Assembly (NCBI GenBank): GCA_000474255.1
Contig: BATO01000034.1
Span: 1-56,759 of the forward strand
DNA: 56,759 nt
Direction of reading: 5' to 3'
From: Aquipseudomonas alcaligenes MRY13-0052
Lineage (GTDB): Bacteria > Pseudomonadota > Gammaproteobacteria > Pseudomonadales > Pseudomonadaceae
Made by a program: the position numbers and the translations under genes. Shown here in pieces: positions 1-7,168 of this stretch. The first letter of the stretch is position 1. Each line of letters starts with the position of its first letter. The notes under the pieces were generated by a model. It saw nothing but the letters and a program-made list of their open reading frames with translations. It was not told where the DNA came from and searched no databases.

Positions 1-1
1 G

Positions 2-145
2 GGCGAGCCTTTCTTCATCGACCCGGACCAGCATCCCGGCTATCTGCGTCTTAACTTCAGCCATGTGGCACCCGAGCGCCTGGGCGAAGGTCTGCAGCGC
101 CTCGCCGGGGTCATCCGTCACGCACTGGCCGCCGAGGCCGCCTGA
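2..145 (+). CDS. PLP-dependent aminotransferase, C-terminal end (partial)
   Basis: The window opens inside this gene; only the last 47 codons are present, ending in TGA at 143-145. The visible tail contains the stretch YLRLNFSHV followed by a helical end rich in Leu and Ala. This resembles the C-terminus of MocR-like or 2-aminoadipate-type fold-I aminotransferases, where an R-L-x-F-S segment ends the small domain. Substrate cannot be told from this fragment. The next gene starts 14 bases downstream, so the two may be cotranscribed. The family assignment rests on a short piece and is moderate. Confidence 0.55.
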   Translation, partial: GEPFFIDPDQHPGYLRLNFSHVAPERLGEGLQRLAGVIRHALAAEAA

Positions 146-159
146 TCGAGGAGTACGAC

Positions 160-762
160 ATGTACAAGGTTCACGGCGATTACATCTCCGGCAATTGCTA
201 CAAGGTCAAACTGATCCTCACCCTGCTCGGCAAGCCCTACCAGTGGGTGCCGGTGGACATCCTCAAGGGCGAGACCCAGAGCGAGGCCTTCTTGGCGCTG
301 AACCCCAACGGCAAGATCCCGGTGCTGGAACTGGAAGACGGCACCACGCTCTGGGAGTCCAACGCCATCCTCAACTTCCTCGCCGAGGGCAGCGACCTGC
401 TGCCCAGCGAGCCGCGCCTGCGCACCCAGGTGCTGCAGTGGCAGTTCTTCGAGCAGTACAGCCACGAGCCCTATGTGGCGGTGGCGCGCTTCATCAAGCT
501 CTACCAGGGCATGCCCGCCGAGCGCGAAGAGGAATACCGCACCTGCCTGGTGCGGGGCTACAAGGCGCTCAAGGTGATGGAACAGCAGCTCTCGCGCACG
601 CCGTACCTGGTGGGCGAGCAGTACTCCATCGCCGACATCGCCCTCTATGCCTACACCCATGTGGCGGAAGAGGGCGGTTTCGACCTCTCGCGCTTCCCGG
701 CCGTACTGGCCTGGATGGACCGCGTGGCCAGCCACCCGAAACACGTGGGCATGCTGGGCTGA
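160..762 (+). CDS. Glutathione S-transferase family protein
   Basis: This is a 200-residue cytosolic protein with the two-domain GST layout. Residues 1-77 look like the thioredoxin-fold glutathione-binding domain: an N-terminal SGNCYKV segment, the cis-proline motif NGKIPVLEL near residue 49, and the WESNAI segment that contacts the gamma-glutamyl group. The helical C-terminal domain carries the conserved SIADIALYAY box near residue 152. The Ser/Asn/Cys cluster near residues 11-13 is the probable catalytic region. A GAGGAG-type site precedes the ATG. The substrate is unknown; the family handles conjugation, reduction or isomerisation. The following GNAT gene begins about 30 bases downstream. 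Confidence 0.9.
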   Translation: MYKVHGDYISGNCYKVKLILTLLGKPYQWVPVDILKGETQSEAFLALNPNGKIPVLELEDGTTLWESNAILNFLAEGSDLLPSEPRLRTQVLQWQFFEQYSHEPYVAVARFIKLYQGMPAEREEEYRTCLVRGYKALKVMEQQLSRTPYLVGEQYSIADIALYAYTHVAEEGGFDLSRFPAVLAWMDRVASHPKHVGMLG

Positions 763-780
763 CGACACACCACGAGGCAG

Positions 781-795
781 GGAGGCCCGCAGATA
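781..795 (+). promoter_or_regulatory. Shine-Dalgarno GGAGG and ATA initiator of the GNAT gene
   Basis: GGAGG at 781-785 is followed by a 7-base spacer and then ATA, ACG, ACG, CCA. The spacing is ideal and no other start codon in this frame has a ribosome site, so this decides the start of the acetyltransferase. Confidence 0.6.
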
Positions 796-1341
796 ACGAC
801 GCCATCGCTCAATGGCCCGCGCGTCGGGCTGCGCCCCTTCAGGGCCGACGACGCGCCCGAGGTCCAGCGCCTGGCCGGTGACCCGGCCATCGCGGCGACC
901 ACCGCGACCATTCCCCATCCCTATCCCCTGGAACTGGCCCAGGGCTGGATCGCCAGCCTGGAGCCTGGCTACCCGCAGCGCCCGCGCATCACCTGGGCCA
1001 TCGTCCGGCGCGAGGACGATGCGCTGCTCGGCTGCATCAGCCTGATGGGGCTGCGAGCTGGCGCCGAATCCGGCGAGCTGGCCTACTGGATCGGCAAGCC
1101 TTACTGGGGCCAGGGCTACATGCAGGAGGCCGCACGCCTGGTGCTGGCCCACGCCTTCGAGGTGCTCGGCCTGGCCTGGGTGGAGGGTTACTGCCTGGCG
1201 CACAACCCGGCCTCGGCGCGGGTTATGACCGGCATCGGCCTGCAGCCCCTGGGGCAGCGCTTCCCCCGCGAGTTCCGTGGGCGCGAGGAGACGCTGCTGG
1301 GCTTCCGCCTGGACATGGCGCACTGGGCGACCCTGGTCTAA
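793..1341 (+). CDS. GNAT family N-acetyltransferase with apparent ATA start
   Basis: The reading frame encodes a complete RimJ/RimL-type GNAT domain of about 182 residues. An N-terminal LRPFRADDA strand-turn is followed by the acceptor-binding region, then GELAYWIGKPYWGQGYMQEA, which holds the acetyl-CoA pyrophosphate loop, and HNPASARVM near the C-terminus. No ATG, GTG or TTG lies in frame upstream of 1045, and starting there would delete about half of the domain. A strong GGAGG at 781-785 sits seven bases before ATA at 793-795, exactly where a start codon belongs. I therefore place the start at ATA. It may be a rare AUA initiator or a mutated ATG that lowers or abolishes expression. Substrate unknown. 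Confidence 0.75.
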   Translation: MTTPSLNGPRVGLRPFRADDAPEVQRLAGDPAIAATTATIPHPYPLELAQGWIASLEPGYPQRPRITWAIVRREDDALLGCISLMGLRAGAESGELAYWIGKPYWGQGYMQEAARLVLAHAFEVLGLAWVEGYCLAHNPASARVMTGIGLQPLGQRFPREFRGREETLLGFRLDMAHWATLV

Positions 1342-1384
1342 CGTGGCGACATCGGCCTGCGACGGGCCAGGCAGGGAGAGACCC

Positions 1385-1735
1385 ATGAAATACACAGGCG
1401 GCTGCCATTGCGGCCGGATAGCGTTCGAGGTGGATGGCAGCCCGCTCGCCGAAGTGATGGAGTGCAACTGCTCGCTGTGCAGCAAGCGCGGCTACCTGCT
1501 GTGGTTCGTGCCACGGGCGCAACTGACGCTGTCGACCCCGGACACGGACCTGTCCACCTACCGCTTCAACCGCATGCACATCGCCCATCACTTCTGTGCC
1601 AACTGCGGCTGCGCGCCCTTCGGCGAGGCGGCCGATCCCCAGGGTAATGCCATGGCGGCGGTGAACGTGCGCTGCCTGGAGGGCGTCGACCCCGGCACCC
1701 TGAAGGTGGTGAAGGTGGATGGGCGGAGCTTCTAG
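1385..1735 (+). CDS. GFA family zinc-binding protein
   Basis: This 116-residue protein has the glutathione-dependent formaldehyde-activating (GFA/CENP-V) fold signature. GGCHCG near residues 5-10, CNCSLC near residues 29-34 and a second CANCGC near residue 70 together supply Cys ligands for zinc. The ATG at 1385 follows a GGGAGAG site, and the protein begins MKYTGGCHC as is usual in the family. An in-frame upstream ATG overlaps the GNAT gene and adds an unrelated sequence, so it is not used. Family members include Gfa, which binds the glutathione-formaldehyde adduct, but most are uncharacterised. The substrate is not predictable here. Confidence 0.88.
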   Translation: MKYTGGCHCGRIAFEVDGSPLAEVMECNCSLCSKRGYLLWFVPRAQLTLSTPDTDLSTYRFNRMHIAHHFCANCGCAPFGEAADPQGNAMAAVNVRCLEGVDPGTLKVVKVDGRSF

Positions 1736-1895
1736 CCCGTTTGGTTCAGGCAAGGCGAAGTGCTGCACCCGGCTCCGCCGGACTTGTGTGCGAATTCATT
1801 TGAACGTGGGAAACCACGTCCTTGGGGCGTGGTCATGAGTCATCGGCTCTGCCTGTGACGATTTGAATTGAGAGCCCTACAGGATGAACGCGTGT

Positions 1896-1966
1896 CGTAG
1901 GGTGTGCCGTGTGCACCTCCGCGCGGTGCTTCCGGCGAGTCAGAGGTGCGCGCAGCACACCCTACG
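1896..1966. repeat. Inverted repeat, REP-like (CGTAGGGTGTGC arms)
   Basis: The arm CGTAGGGTGTGC at 1896-1907 is matched by its exact reverse complement GCACACCCTACG at 1955-1966. Inner bases GCACCT and AGGTGC can extend the stem. Extragenic palindromes of this style are common in Pseudomonas. Confidence 0.7.
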
Positions 1967-2105
1967 TCCGGAGTGAGCGGCGGCTGCAGGTTCCGAGGTC
2001 TGATTGCGCCCCTTTCTAGGGAGCCAAAAAGCAAAGCCACGTTCTAAGAACCTGGGCTTTTACTCGCGAGAAGAGCCCACCTCGAATGCTGAAGCCCGAT
2101 AAACG

Positions 2106-2131
2106 AAAAAACCGGCCGAGGCCGGTTTTTT
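2106..2131 (-). terminator. Intrinsic terminator of folE
   Basis: A perfect stem pairs AAAAAACCGGCC (2106-2117) with GGCCGGTTTTTT (2120-2131) around a two-base loop. It lies 14 bases past the folE stop codon. The A/T ends make it work in both directions. Confidence 0.9.
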
Positions 2132-2145
2132 CATGGGCGCGCGAA

Positions 2146-2706
2146 TCAGCGGATCAGGCTGAGGAACTCGCTGCGGGTCGCGGCGTTCTGGCGGAACTCG
2201 CCGAGCATCACCGAGGTGACCATGGAGGAGTTCTGCTTCTCCACGCCGCGCATCATCATGCACATGTGCTGGGCTTCGATGACCACGGCGACACCGGCGG
2301 CGCCGGTGACTTGCTGCACGGCCTCGGCGATCTGGCGGCTGAGGTTTTCCTGGATCTGCAGGCGGCGGGCGAACATGTCGACGATGCGCGCGACCTTGGA
2401 CAGGCCCAGCACCTTGCCGCTCGGCAGGTAGGCGACGTGGGCCTTGCCGATGAAGGGCAGCAGGTGGTGTTCGCACAGGGAGTACAGCTCGATGTCCTTC
2501 ACCAGCACCATTTCGCTGTTGTCGGAGCTGAACAGCGCACCGTTGGTGACTTCCTCCAGCGTCTGCTCGTAGCCGCGGCAGAGGTACTGCATGGCCTTGG
2601 CGGCACGCTTGGGGGTGTCCAGCAGGCCTTCGCGGGAGACGTCCTCGCCGAGCTGGCCGAGGATCGCGGTGTAGTGTTGCTCGAGTTTCTGATTGCTAGA
2701 TTCCAT
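2146..2706 (-). CDS. folE: GTP cyclohydrolase I
   Basis: The protein makes 7,8-dihydroneopterin triphosphate from GTP, the first step of folate biosynthesis, in the cytoplasm. It has 186 residues, the usual length for a bacterial type I enzyme. The zinc-binding motif LCEHHLLPF supplies Cys78 and His81, and the second cysteine lies in MCMMMRGV near residue 149. The substrate-pocket segment [10 protein letters not shown] is also present. The ATG at 2706 follows GGAAG; an upstream in-frame extension has no family similarity and was rejected. A strong terminator follows. Position next to the prmB/aroC region matches what I recall of the P. aeruginosa folE2 locus. Confidence 0.95.
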   Translation of the reverse strand: MESSNQKLEQHYTAILGQLGEDVSREGLLDTPKRAAKAMQYLCRGYEQTLEEVTNGALFSSDNSEMVLVKDIELYSLCEHHLLPFIGKAHVAYLPSGKVLGLSKVARIVDMFARRLQIQENLSRQIAEAVQQVTGAAGVAVVIEAQHMCMMMRGVEKQNSSMVTSVMLGEFRQNAATRSEFLSLIR

Positions 2707-2942
2707 GGGGCTTCCAGGGGCTAGTGGAATATCAGCGTGCCCTTCGTGGGCCTCCCTTCCGGGGGCCGCACCGCTTGCCCATCGTTGGTGGGCTCGGGAC
2801 AGCTTTTGCACGCTATGGCCGGATCGAGTGGCGATAGAGGCGGGCATCATACCCGCCATGACGCTTCGGGTCGCGTCGGTGAAGCGGCCATTGTACTGCG
2901 GGCGCCGTTGCGCCCGGGTATCCGTATGCGCCATGCAAGGGC

Positions 2943-3605
2943 TCAGGCGGCGACGGCGCCTCGGCTGAAGTGCAGGTAGGAGCCCTTGAAGCGCTCGCCA
3001 TTGGCCAGCATGCAGTCGGCGTGGCTAATGTCCATGCCGTAGCCGAGCTCGGCCATCTCGTCATGGAAGACCTGCTGGCCCTGGCGATCCGGGTCGACCA
3101 GCAGCACTTCCACGGAACTCGCGGAGTGGCGGTCGATGAAGTCGGCCAGGTCGGCCTGGTTGTCATGGTCATAGAGCAGGTCGCTGCCGATGATCAGGTC
3201 GAACTCGCCGAACGCTTCGGTGCCGCCCCAGTCGCAGGTTTCGTAGCGCATCGGTGGCAGGCCGTTGAGGCGGGCGTTCTCGGCGAGGAAGGTGGGGATC
3301 AGCGGGTGGATGTCGCTGGCGGTCATGTCACCGCCGCGCTGGTGGCCCACCAGGCTGGCCAGGCAGAGCCCGGCGCCGACTTCCAGCACGCGCAAGCCGG
3401 TGAGGTCGCGGGTCGCCATCGTCTGGGCCAGCGCTTCGCCTGCCGGCCACACCTGGCCGAACAGCGCCCAGGTATCGGCGGTGATGCCCAGGTCGGCAGC
3501 CTCGCCCAGCGGGTCGTGGAACTGCTCGGCATCCAGCAGCGATTGCATGTGGAAGTCCCTGCCGCCCACCCGGAAGGTACTGGTCTTGATCAGATAGCCT
3601 GGCAT
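2943..3605 (-). CDS. Class I SAM-dependent methyltransferase
   Basis: A 220-residue Rossmann-fold methyltransferase. Motif I is [15 protein letters not shown] near residue 78, the acidic motif II follows at TASDIHP, and motif IV is [10 protein letters not shown]. The N-terminal part ([20 protein letters not shown]) and the SDLLYD box resemble the METTL/Methyltransf_16 group that includes protein-lysine methyltransferases. The ATG at 3605 follows GGAG; an earlier in-frame ATG adds an unlikely leader. It lies between folE and the cold-shock gene on the same strand, but the terminator at 3641-3668 separates it from the latter. Substrate unknown. Confidence 0.8.
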   Translation of the reverse strand: MPGYLIKTSTFRVGGRDFHMQSLLDAEQFHDPLGEAADLGITADTWALFGQVWPAGEALAQTMATRDLTGLRVLEVGAGLCLASLVGHQRGGDMTASDIHPLIPTFLAENARLNGLPPMRYETCDWGGTEAFGEFDLIIGSDLLYDHDNQADLADFIDRHSASSVEVLLVDPDRQGQQVFHDEMAELGYGMDISHADCMLANGERFKGSYLHFSRGAVAA

Positions 3606-3640
3606 GTCGCTCCGCTGCGCTGAAAAAAGAGAAGGCAAAA

Positions 3641-3668
3641 AAAAGCCCCGGAAACCCGGGGCTTCTTT
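3641..3668 (-). terminator. Intrinsic terminator of the cold-shock gene
   Basis: On the minus strand, AAGCCCCGGG pairs with the following CCGGGGCTT and is followed by a run of eight T. It lies about ten bases past the cold-shock stop codon. Confidence 0.9.
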
Positions 3669-3679
3669 CGAGGCGGGGG

Positions 3680-3889
3680 TTAGACCACCTGAACTTGCTC
3701 GGCTTGCAGGCCTTTCGGGCCTTTGGCGACGAGGTAGCTCACCTGCTGGCCTTCAGCCAGGGATTTGAAGCCGGCGCTTTCGATGGAGCGGTAGTGAACG
3801 AAGAGGTCCGGGCCTTCCTGGGGGGTGATGAAGCCGAAGCCTTTTTCATCGTTGAACCATTTGACGGTGCCGGATTGACGAGTGGACAT
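3680..3889 (-). CDS. CspA-family cold-shock protein
   Basis: This is a 69-residue single cold-shock domain (OB fold) that binds single-stranded RNA and DNA. RNP1 is seen as KGFGFITP near residues 16-23 and RNP2 as DLFVHYRSI near residues 28-36, where Tyr replaces the commoner Phe. It begins with GTVKWFN, typical of the family. The ATG follows GGAGAT. Upstream is a gene-free stretch of about 170 bases to the nearest palindrome, consistent with the long 5' leader usual for cold-shock mRNAs, though no promoter was confidently located. A strong terminator follows directly, so it is probably monocistronic. Confidence 0.95.
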   Translation of the reverse strand: MSTRQSGTVKWFNDEKGFGFITPQEGPDLFVHYRSIESAGFKSLAEGQQVSYLVAKGPKGLQAEQVQVV

Positions 3890-4239
3890 GATGTATCTCC
3901 AGGGAAATGTAATGGCATCGACGCCGGGACATCCGGGTCGAGACTGAGGGCGAAAGCGAAAGAAGCCGAGGAGATGAAAGATTGAAATCGTTACATCAGG
4001 TCAGAAATCGCAATGACACGTTGCATCCAGTGCGCCCACCATACTCCTCTTGCCGGAATAACCCAGATTTATTTTTATCGGTGCGCTGTCAGGGGCGTTC
4101 GGGAGGGAAGAAAAGGCCGCCATCAGTTGAATTTGGGGGGACCGATGGCGGCCCTACAGCAAGCCCTCAGCAGGGCTTCCAGAGGATAGTGAGGCTCCTG
4201 CCTAGCGCCATCGCCGCCCGTCGCCGGGCATGGGCAGCG
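3890..4239. other. Intergenic region: cold-shock leader and a palindrome
   Basis: No gene is supported in these 350 bases. The part nearest 3890 should be the 5' leader and promoter of the cold-shock gene. The distal part contains the inverted repeat at 4115-4153, beyond the end of the HxlR gene. Confidence 0.55.
4115..4153. repeat. Inverted repeat, possible terminator of the HxlR gene
   Basis: GGCCGCCATC (4115-4124) is perfectly complementary to GATGGCGGCC (4144-4153), with a 19-base loop. On the minus strand it follows the HxlR gene by about 90 bases and is followed by TTTTCTTCC, so weak termination is possible. Confidence 0.6.
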
Positions 4240-4581
4240 TCATTCGGCTGAGGGTGGCGGCAGGCGTTCGGCCCAGGTTTCAGCCCACTCGGCGAGGGGC
4301 AGGCAGCGCTGGATCAACTCGTCGCCATTCTCGCTGAGCCGATAGCCGGCATCCCCCAGGTCGACCAGCAGCGCCTGGCGCAACTCGCCCATGCGGGTAT
4401 TGAGCACGGAGGGCGAGAGGCCTTCGCAGCGTGCCTGGAGCTCACGGAAGGTGGCCGGGCCCTGGTGCAGTTCCCAGAGGATGCGCAGGCTCCAGCGACG
4501 GCCGAGGAGGTCCAGCAGGGCCATGATCGGGCGGCCGCTGGTGGAGCCGCGGACCGGTTTGCCGGGGAGGGGAAGGGTCAT
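4240..4581 (-). CDS. HxlR family transcriptional regulator
   Basis: A 113-residue winged helix-turn-helix regulator. The conserved HxlR core is visible: ALLDLLGRRWSLRILWEL at about 21-38, the recognition region FRELQARCEGLSPSVLNTRMGEL at about 45-67, and the wing DAGYRLSENGDELI. There is no extra ligand domain. It is transcribed divergently from the carboxymuconolactone-decarboxylase-family gene at 4672. The 90-base space between them holds two near-identical 17-bp inverted repeats, so it probably represses itself and that neighbour. The inducing signal is unknown. Confidence 0.92.
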   Translation of the reverse strand: MTLPLPGKPVRGSTSGRPIMALLDLLGRRWSLRILWELHQGPATFRELQARCEGLSPSVLNTRMGELRQALLVDLGDAGYRLSENGDELIQRCLPLAEWAETWAERLPPPSAE

Positions 4582-4594
4582 GATCGGATTCCTT

Positions 4595-4611
4595 GCTACT
4601 TTTTTAGTAGC
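4595..4611. promoter_or_regulatory. Predicted HxlR operator 1
   Basis: GCTACT-TTTTT-AGTAGC is a perfect inverted repeat with 6-bp arms and a 5-bp spacer, located 14 bases upstream of the HxlR start codon. It has the same arm and spacer design as operator 2. Confidence 0.75.
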
Positions 4612-4628
4612 AGGCGAAACGCTTTGCT

Positions 4629-4645
4629 GCTACGTTTTGCGTAGC
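4629..4645. promoter_or_regulatory. Predicted HxlR operator 2
   Basis: GCTACG-TTTTG-CGTAGC is a perfect inverted repeat with 6-bp arms and a 5-bp spacer. Its centre is 34 bp from that of operator 1, about three helical turns. It lies 26 bases before the start of the decarboxylase-family gene. Confidence 0.75.
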
Positions 4646-4671
4646 GTAACAGCCCGACAGGAGATCCGGCC

Positions 4672-5220
4672 ATGAGCACTGCGCGTATCCAACCCCTCGA
4701 TGCCCCCTATGACCCGGCCGTGCAGGCCGCCTTCGATAAGGTCATGCCGCCCGGCGTGCCGCCGCTCAAGCTGTTCCGCAGCATGGCGCGCAACCCCCGC
4801 GTCCTGCAGCGGCTGATCGCCGGCGGCCTGCTGGACCCCGGCAGCATCACCCTGCGCGAGCGCGAGGTGCTGATCCTACGCACCACCGCCCGCTGCCGGG
4901 CCGAGTACGAATGGGGCGTGCACGTGGCCTTCTTCGCCGCGCGTGCAGGGTTCAGTGCGGAACAGGTGGCCGACAGTTGCAGCGAACGGCCTGACCCGGC
5001 GCTCTGGAGCGCGGCCGAACTGGCGCTGATGGAGCTGGCCGATGGGTTGAACCGTTCGGCGCAGGTGGAGGAGGGGCTGTGGCAGCGGCTGGCCTCGCAC
5101 TTCGGCGAGGAGCAGTTGATCGAGTGCCTGATGCTGGTCGGCTTCTACCACGCGGTGTCGTTCGTGGTGAACGGCACCGGTGTGGAGCGGGAAGCGGGCG
5201 TGCCGCGATTTCCGCGCTGA
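4672..5220 (+). CDS. Carboxymuconolactone decarboxylase family protein
   Basis: A 182-residue all-helical protein of the AhpD/CMD superfamily. The core TLREREVLILRTTARCRAEYEW at about residues 61-82, followed by GVHVAFFAARAGFS, matches the conserved CMD helix-turn-helix region with its E-W-x-x-H block. The CxxC pair of AhpD-type peroxidase partners is missing, so it is closer to the gamma-CMD-like group of unknown substrate. SD-like AGGAGAT precedes the ATG. Control is probably by the divergent HxlR regulator through the two palindromes. Its TGA is immediately followed by the convergent stop codon of the Smr gene, leaving no intergenic base. Confidence 0.88.
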   Translation: MSTARIQPLDAPYDPAVQAAFDKVMPPGVPPLKLFRSMARNPRVLQRLIAGGLLDPGSITLREREVLILRTTARCRAEYEWGVHVAFFAARAGFSAEQVADSCSERPDPALWSAAELALMELADGLNRSAQVEEGLWQRLASHFGEEQLIECLMLVGFYHAVSFVVNGTGVEREAGVPRFPR

Positions 5221-5778
5221 CTACTCGTCGCGGCCTTCGAGCATGGTGCGGCGCAGCATCACATAGACTGCGCCGGTGCCGCCGTGGCGCGGCAGGCACG
5301 AGGTGAAGCCCAGCACCTGCGGGTGCTGGCGCAGCCAGGTGTTGACGTGGCTCTTGATCAGCGGGCGCTTGCCATCCAGGCGTGCGGCCTTGCCGTGGGT
5401 AATGCGCACGCAGCGGATTTCGAATTTCGCCGCTTCGGCGAAAAAGTCCCACAGGGTTTCGCGGGCTTTTTCCACGCTCATGCCGTGCAGGTCGAGGCTG
5501 CCTTCGAAGCCGATCTGGCCCAGCTTGAGCTTGCGCATCTGGCCTTCCTGGACGCCGTCGCGGGCCCAGTGCAGTTCGTCCTCGGCGCCGACATCGATGA
5601 CGAACAGGTCGGAGAGGCCGTCCACCTTGGTCGATTCGGTTATCTGGGTCGCATTCTGGCGCAGGCTGGCGACCTGCTTGCGGTCGGCCTTCGGCTTGCC
5701 GGTGTCGGCACGGTCGTGCTGGATGCGCTTCACGCCACGCATCTGCTCGTTGAACAGGGAAAAGTCGTCGTCTTGCAT
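5221..5778 (-). CDS. Smr domain protein (SmrA-like)
   Basis: A 185-residue protein with a charged N-terminal half and a C-terminal Smr (small MutS-related) domain from about residue 92. The conserved motifs are SLDLHGMSVEKA, the RITHGKA segment and the PRHGGTGAVYVMLRR end. Stand-alone Smr proteins such as E. coli SmrA/YdaL have nicking or ribosome-associated nuclease activity; the exact role here is not known. The ATG at 5778 is unusual because its GGAGG ribosome site lies inside a perfect 8-bp hairpin (5780-5800). It converges with the decarboxylase-family gene with zero spacing. Confidence 0.9.
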   Translation of the reverse strand: MQDDDFSLFNEQMRGVKRIQHDRADTGKPKADRKQVASLRQNATQITESTKVDGLSDLFVIDVGAEDELHWARDGVQEGQMRKLKLGQIGFEGSLDLHGMSVEKARETLWDFFAEAAKFEIRCVRITHGKAARLDGKRPLIKSHVNTWLRQHPQVLGFTSCLPRHGGTGAVYVMLRRTMLEGRDE

Positions 5779-5779
5779 A

Positions 5780-5800
5780 AGGCCTCCACGAAGGAGGCCT
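5780..5800 (-). promoter_or_regulatory. Hairpin covering the Shine-Dalgarno of the Smr gene
   Basis: On the minus strand, AGGCCTCC-TTCGT-GGAGGCCT forms a perfect 8-bp stem with a 5-base loop. The downstream arm contains GGAGG, four bases before the ATG at 5778. There is no T run after it, so translational control is more likely than termination. Confidence 0.6.
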
Positions 5801-5821
5801 AGTTTACCCAGCGCCTGGGCG

Positions 5822-6142
5822 TCAGTCGCGTTTCTTCATCAGCCCGGGAGACAGGCTCAGGTCGTTGCGGCGGCGCGAACGGCGGCGAGCGATGCGCCAG
5901 CCGGCGACGCCGAACCAGAGGCACAGCAGGCCGATCACCAGCAGGGTCACGGCGGAACCCGTGCTGTCATTCAACGTACCCAGCGCCGGCGGGCGGCCGA
6001 GCAGGGTGGCGGCGCCGGCCATGGCGAGCAGGATGCCGAAACCGGCGACCAGCGCAGCGAAGGCCGCGGCGATACGCCAGCGCCAGCTGCCCGGCCCACG
6101 TGGACGCAGGCGGCGGGCATCGAAACCATCGGATAACTTCAT
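5822..6142 (-). CDS. Small membrane protein, two predicted TM helices
   Basis: I do not recognise a named family. The 106-residue product has a basic N-terminus (about residues 9-22), a hydrophobic helix at about 25-47, a short linker with GTLNDSTGS, a second hydrophobic helix at about 63-83, and a very basic tail with RIARRRSRRRND. This suggests an inner-membrane protein with both ends in the cytoplasm. A GAGGA site precedes the ATG. It lies upstream of the Smr gene on the same strand, 43 bases away, so the two may be cotranscribed. Confidence 0.65.
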   Translation of the reverse strand: MKLSDGFDARRLRPRGPGSWRWRIAAAFAALVAGFGILLAMAGAATLLGRPPALGTLNDSTGSAVTLLVIGLLCLWFGVAGWRIARRRSRRRNDLSLSPGLMKKRD

Positions 6143-6242
6143 CCGGACGTCCTCATTGGCAATCGGGCGTATGACCGGCGCCTGTCAGCGGGGTTCCGGT
6201 CGTTCGCCCGATTGGATGTCGCGAGATGTGTAGCGCTCAGGC

Positions 6243-6839
6243 TCAGGCCAGGGCGCGGGCGTGGGGCACGACGCTGGCGAAGTTATCGGCGAGGGCGATG
6301 ACTTCGACGCGGTGCATCTCGTCGGCGCTGATCACGCCGCCATCGAGCGTGGGCAGGTCGCGGGTGGCGCAGGCGGCGCTGACCAGGGTGCAGCGGTAGC
6401 CGTAGTCCTTGGCGGCACGCACGGTGGTGCTGACGCTGGAATGGGTCATGAAGCCGCAGACCACCAGGTCCAGGTGGCCGATGTCCTGCAGGCGGTCATG
6501 CAGCTCGGTGCCGGCGAAGGCGTTGGGCAGGCGCTTCTCGACCACGATCTCGCCCGGCAGCGGGGCGACTTCGGGGAGGTGCTGGCCACGTTCGCCCTGG
6601 GGGTCGAGCAGGCCGCCGGGAACGCCCAGGTGCTTGACGTGGACCACGGCGCTGCCGATGGCGCGGGCGGCTGCCAGCAGGGTGGCGATCTCCTCCAGCG
6701 CAGCATCCAGGCCGGGCAGGGCAAGAACGCCGCTGCGGTACTCCTCCTGCGCGTCGATGATCACCAGGGTGGCGTTGTTCAGGCTGGCAGGCGGGTAGCC
6801 GCGGCCACTCAGTTGGAACATGGATTTGGGGGCGGACAT
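6243..6839 (-). CDS. Isochorismatase-fold cysteine hydrolase homologue with Cys-to-Ser change
   Basis: A 198-residue protein with the isochorismatase-like hydrolase fold. The catalytic Asp29 is in LVIIDAQEEY and Lys102 in VVEKRLPNAF. The cis-peptide and nucleophile segment reads CGFMTHSSVSTTVRAA. In amidohydrolases of this family the residue at Ser135 is normally the nucleophilic Cys (T-H/N-x-C-V), so this copy has Ser there. Isochorismatases proper lack the Cys too, so a hydrolase with another mechanism is possible. The ATG at 6839 follows GGAGA. It stands alone next to the small ORF and prmB. Substrate unknown. Confidence 0.85.
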   Translation of the reverse strand: MSAPKSMFQLSGRGYPPASLNNATLVIIDAQEEYRSGVLALPGLDAALEEIATLLAAARAIGSAVVHVKHLGVPGGLLDPQGERGQHLPEVAPLPGEIVVEKRLPNAFAGTELHDRLQDIGHLDLVVCGFMTHSSVSTTVRAAKDYGYRCTLVSAACATRDLPTLDGGVISADEMHRVEVIALADNFASVVPHARALA

Positions 6840-6989
6840 GCGAATCTCCGGTACGGCTTTGTCGGCCATTGTCCGCCGAGCGGAGCGATAAGTGAACCAT
6901 GTCGCGCAACTGACTTGTCGATCGCCGGGCGGCCGTGCACTATCGGTGTGTTTCGCAGGACGCGAAGCCCCCCGCAGAAGGAGCTGCCC

Positions 6990-7121
6990 ATGCCCGATTT
7001 CTCTGAGGTCCCCGCTTATTTCTGGTTGCTCTTCGCCTTGGCCGTGTCCATCGCGGTGATGCGCGAGTTGCGTCGCGAGCGCGAGGAAGAGCCCGGCCCG
7101 CCAACGCGTCGCAAGCCCTGA
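6990..7121 (+). CDS. Small single-TM protein upstream of prmB
   Basis: This 43-residue product has one hydrophobic segment (YFWLLFALAVSIAVM, about residues 10-24) followed by a charged tail RELRREREEEPGPP. The N-in, C-in or C-out orientation is not certain. An AAGGAG site lies 6-7 bases before the ATG, which makes translation likely. It precedes prmB by 47 bases on the same strand. No family was recognised. Confidence 0.6.
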   Translation: MPDFSEVPAYFWLLFALAVSIAVMRELRREREEEPGPPTRRKP

Positions 7122-7168
7122 GCCGACGGGTGTAGAATCATCCACCCGAGTTTTCTGAGGTCGTCTTC

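Larger units (their letters stand above)
1736..2145. other. Intergenic region with a long inverted repeat
   Basis: This 410-base gap has no convincing gene. It holds the inverted repeat at 1896-1966 and, next to folE, a strong intrinsic terminator at 2106-2131. The rest shows nothing I can name. Confidence 0.6.

Noticed and set aside
1045-1341. ATG at 1045 as the real start of the GNAT gene
   Set aside because: It would remove the conserved N-terminal half of the domain and has no ribosome site.
2707-2934. N-terminal extension of folE to an upstream ATG
   Set aside because: The extension has no GTP cyclohydrolase similarity, and the ATG at 2706 gives the family's normal length with a GGAAG site.
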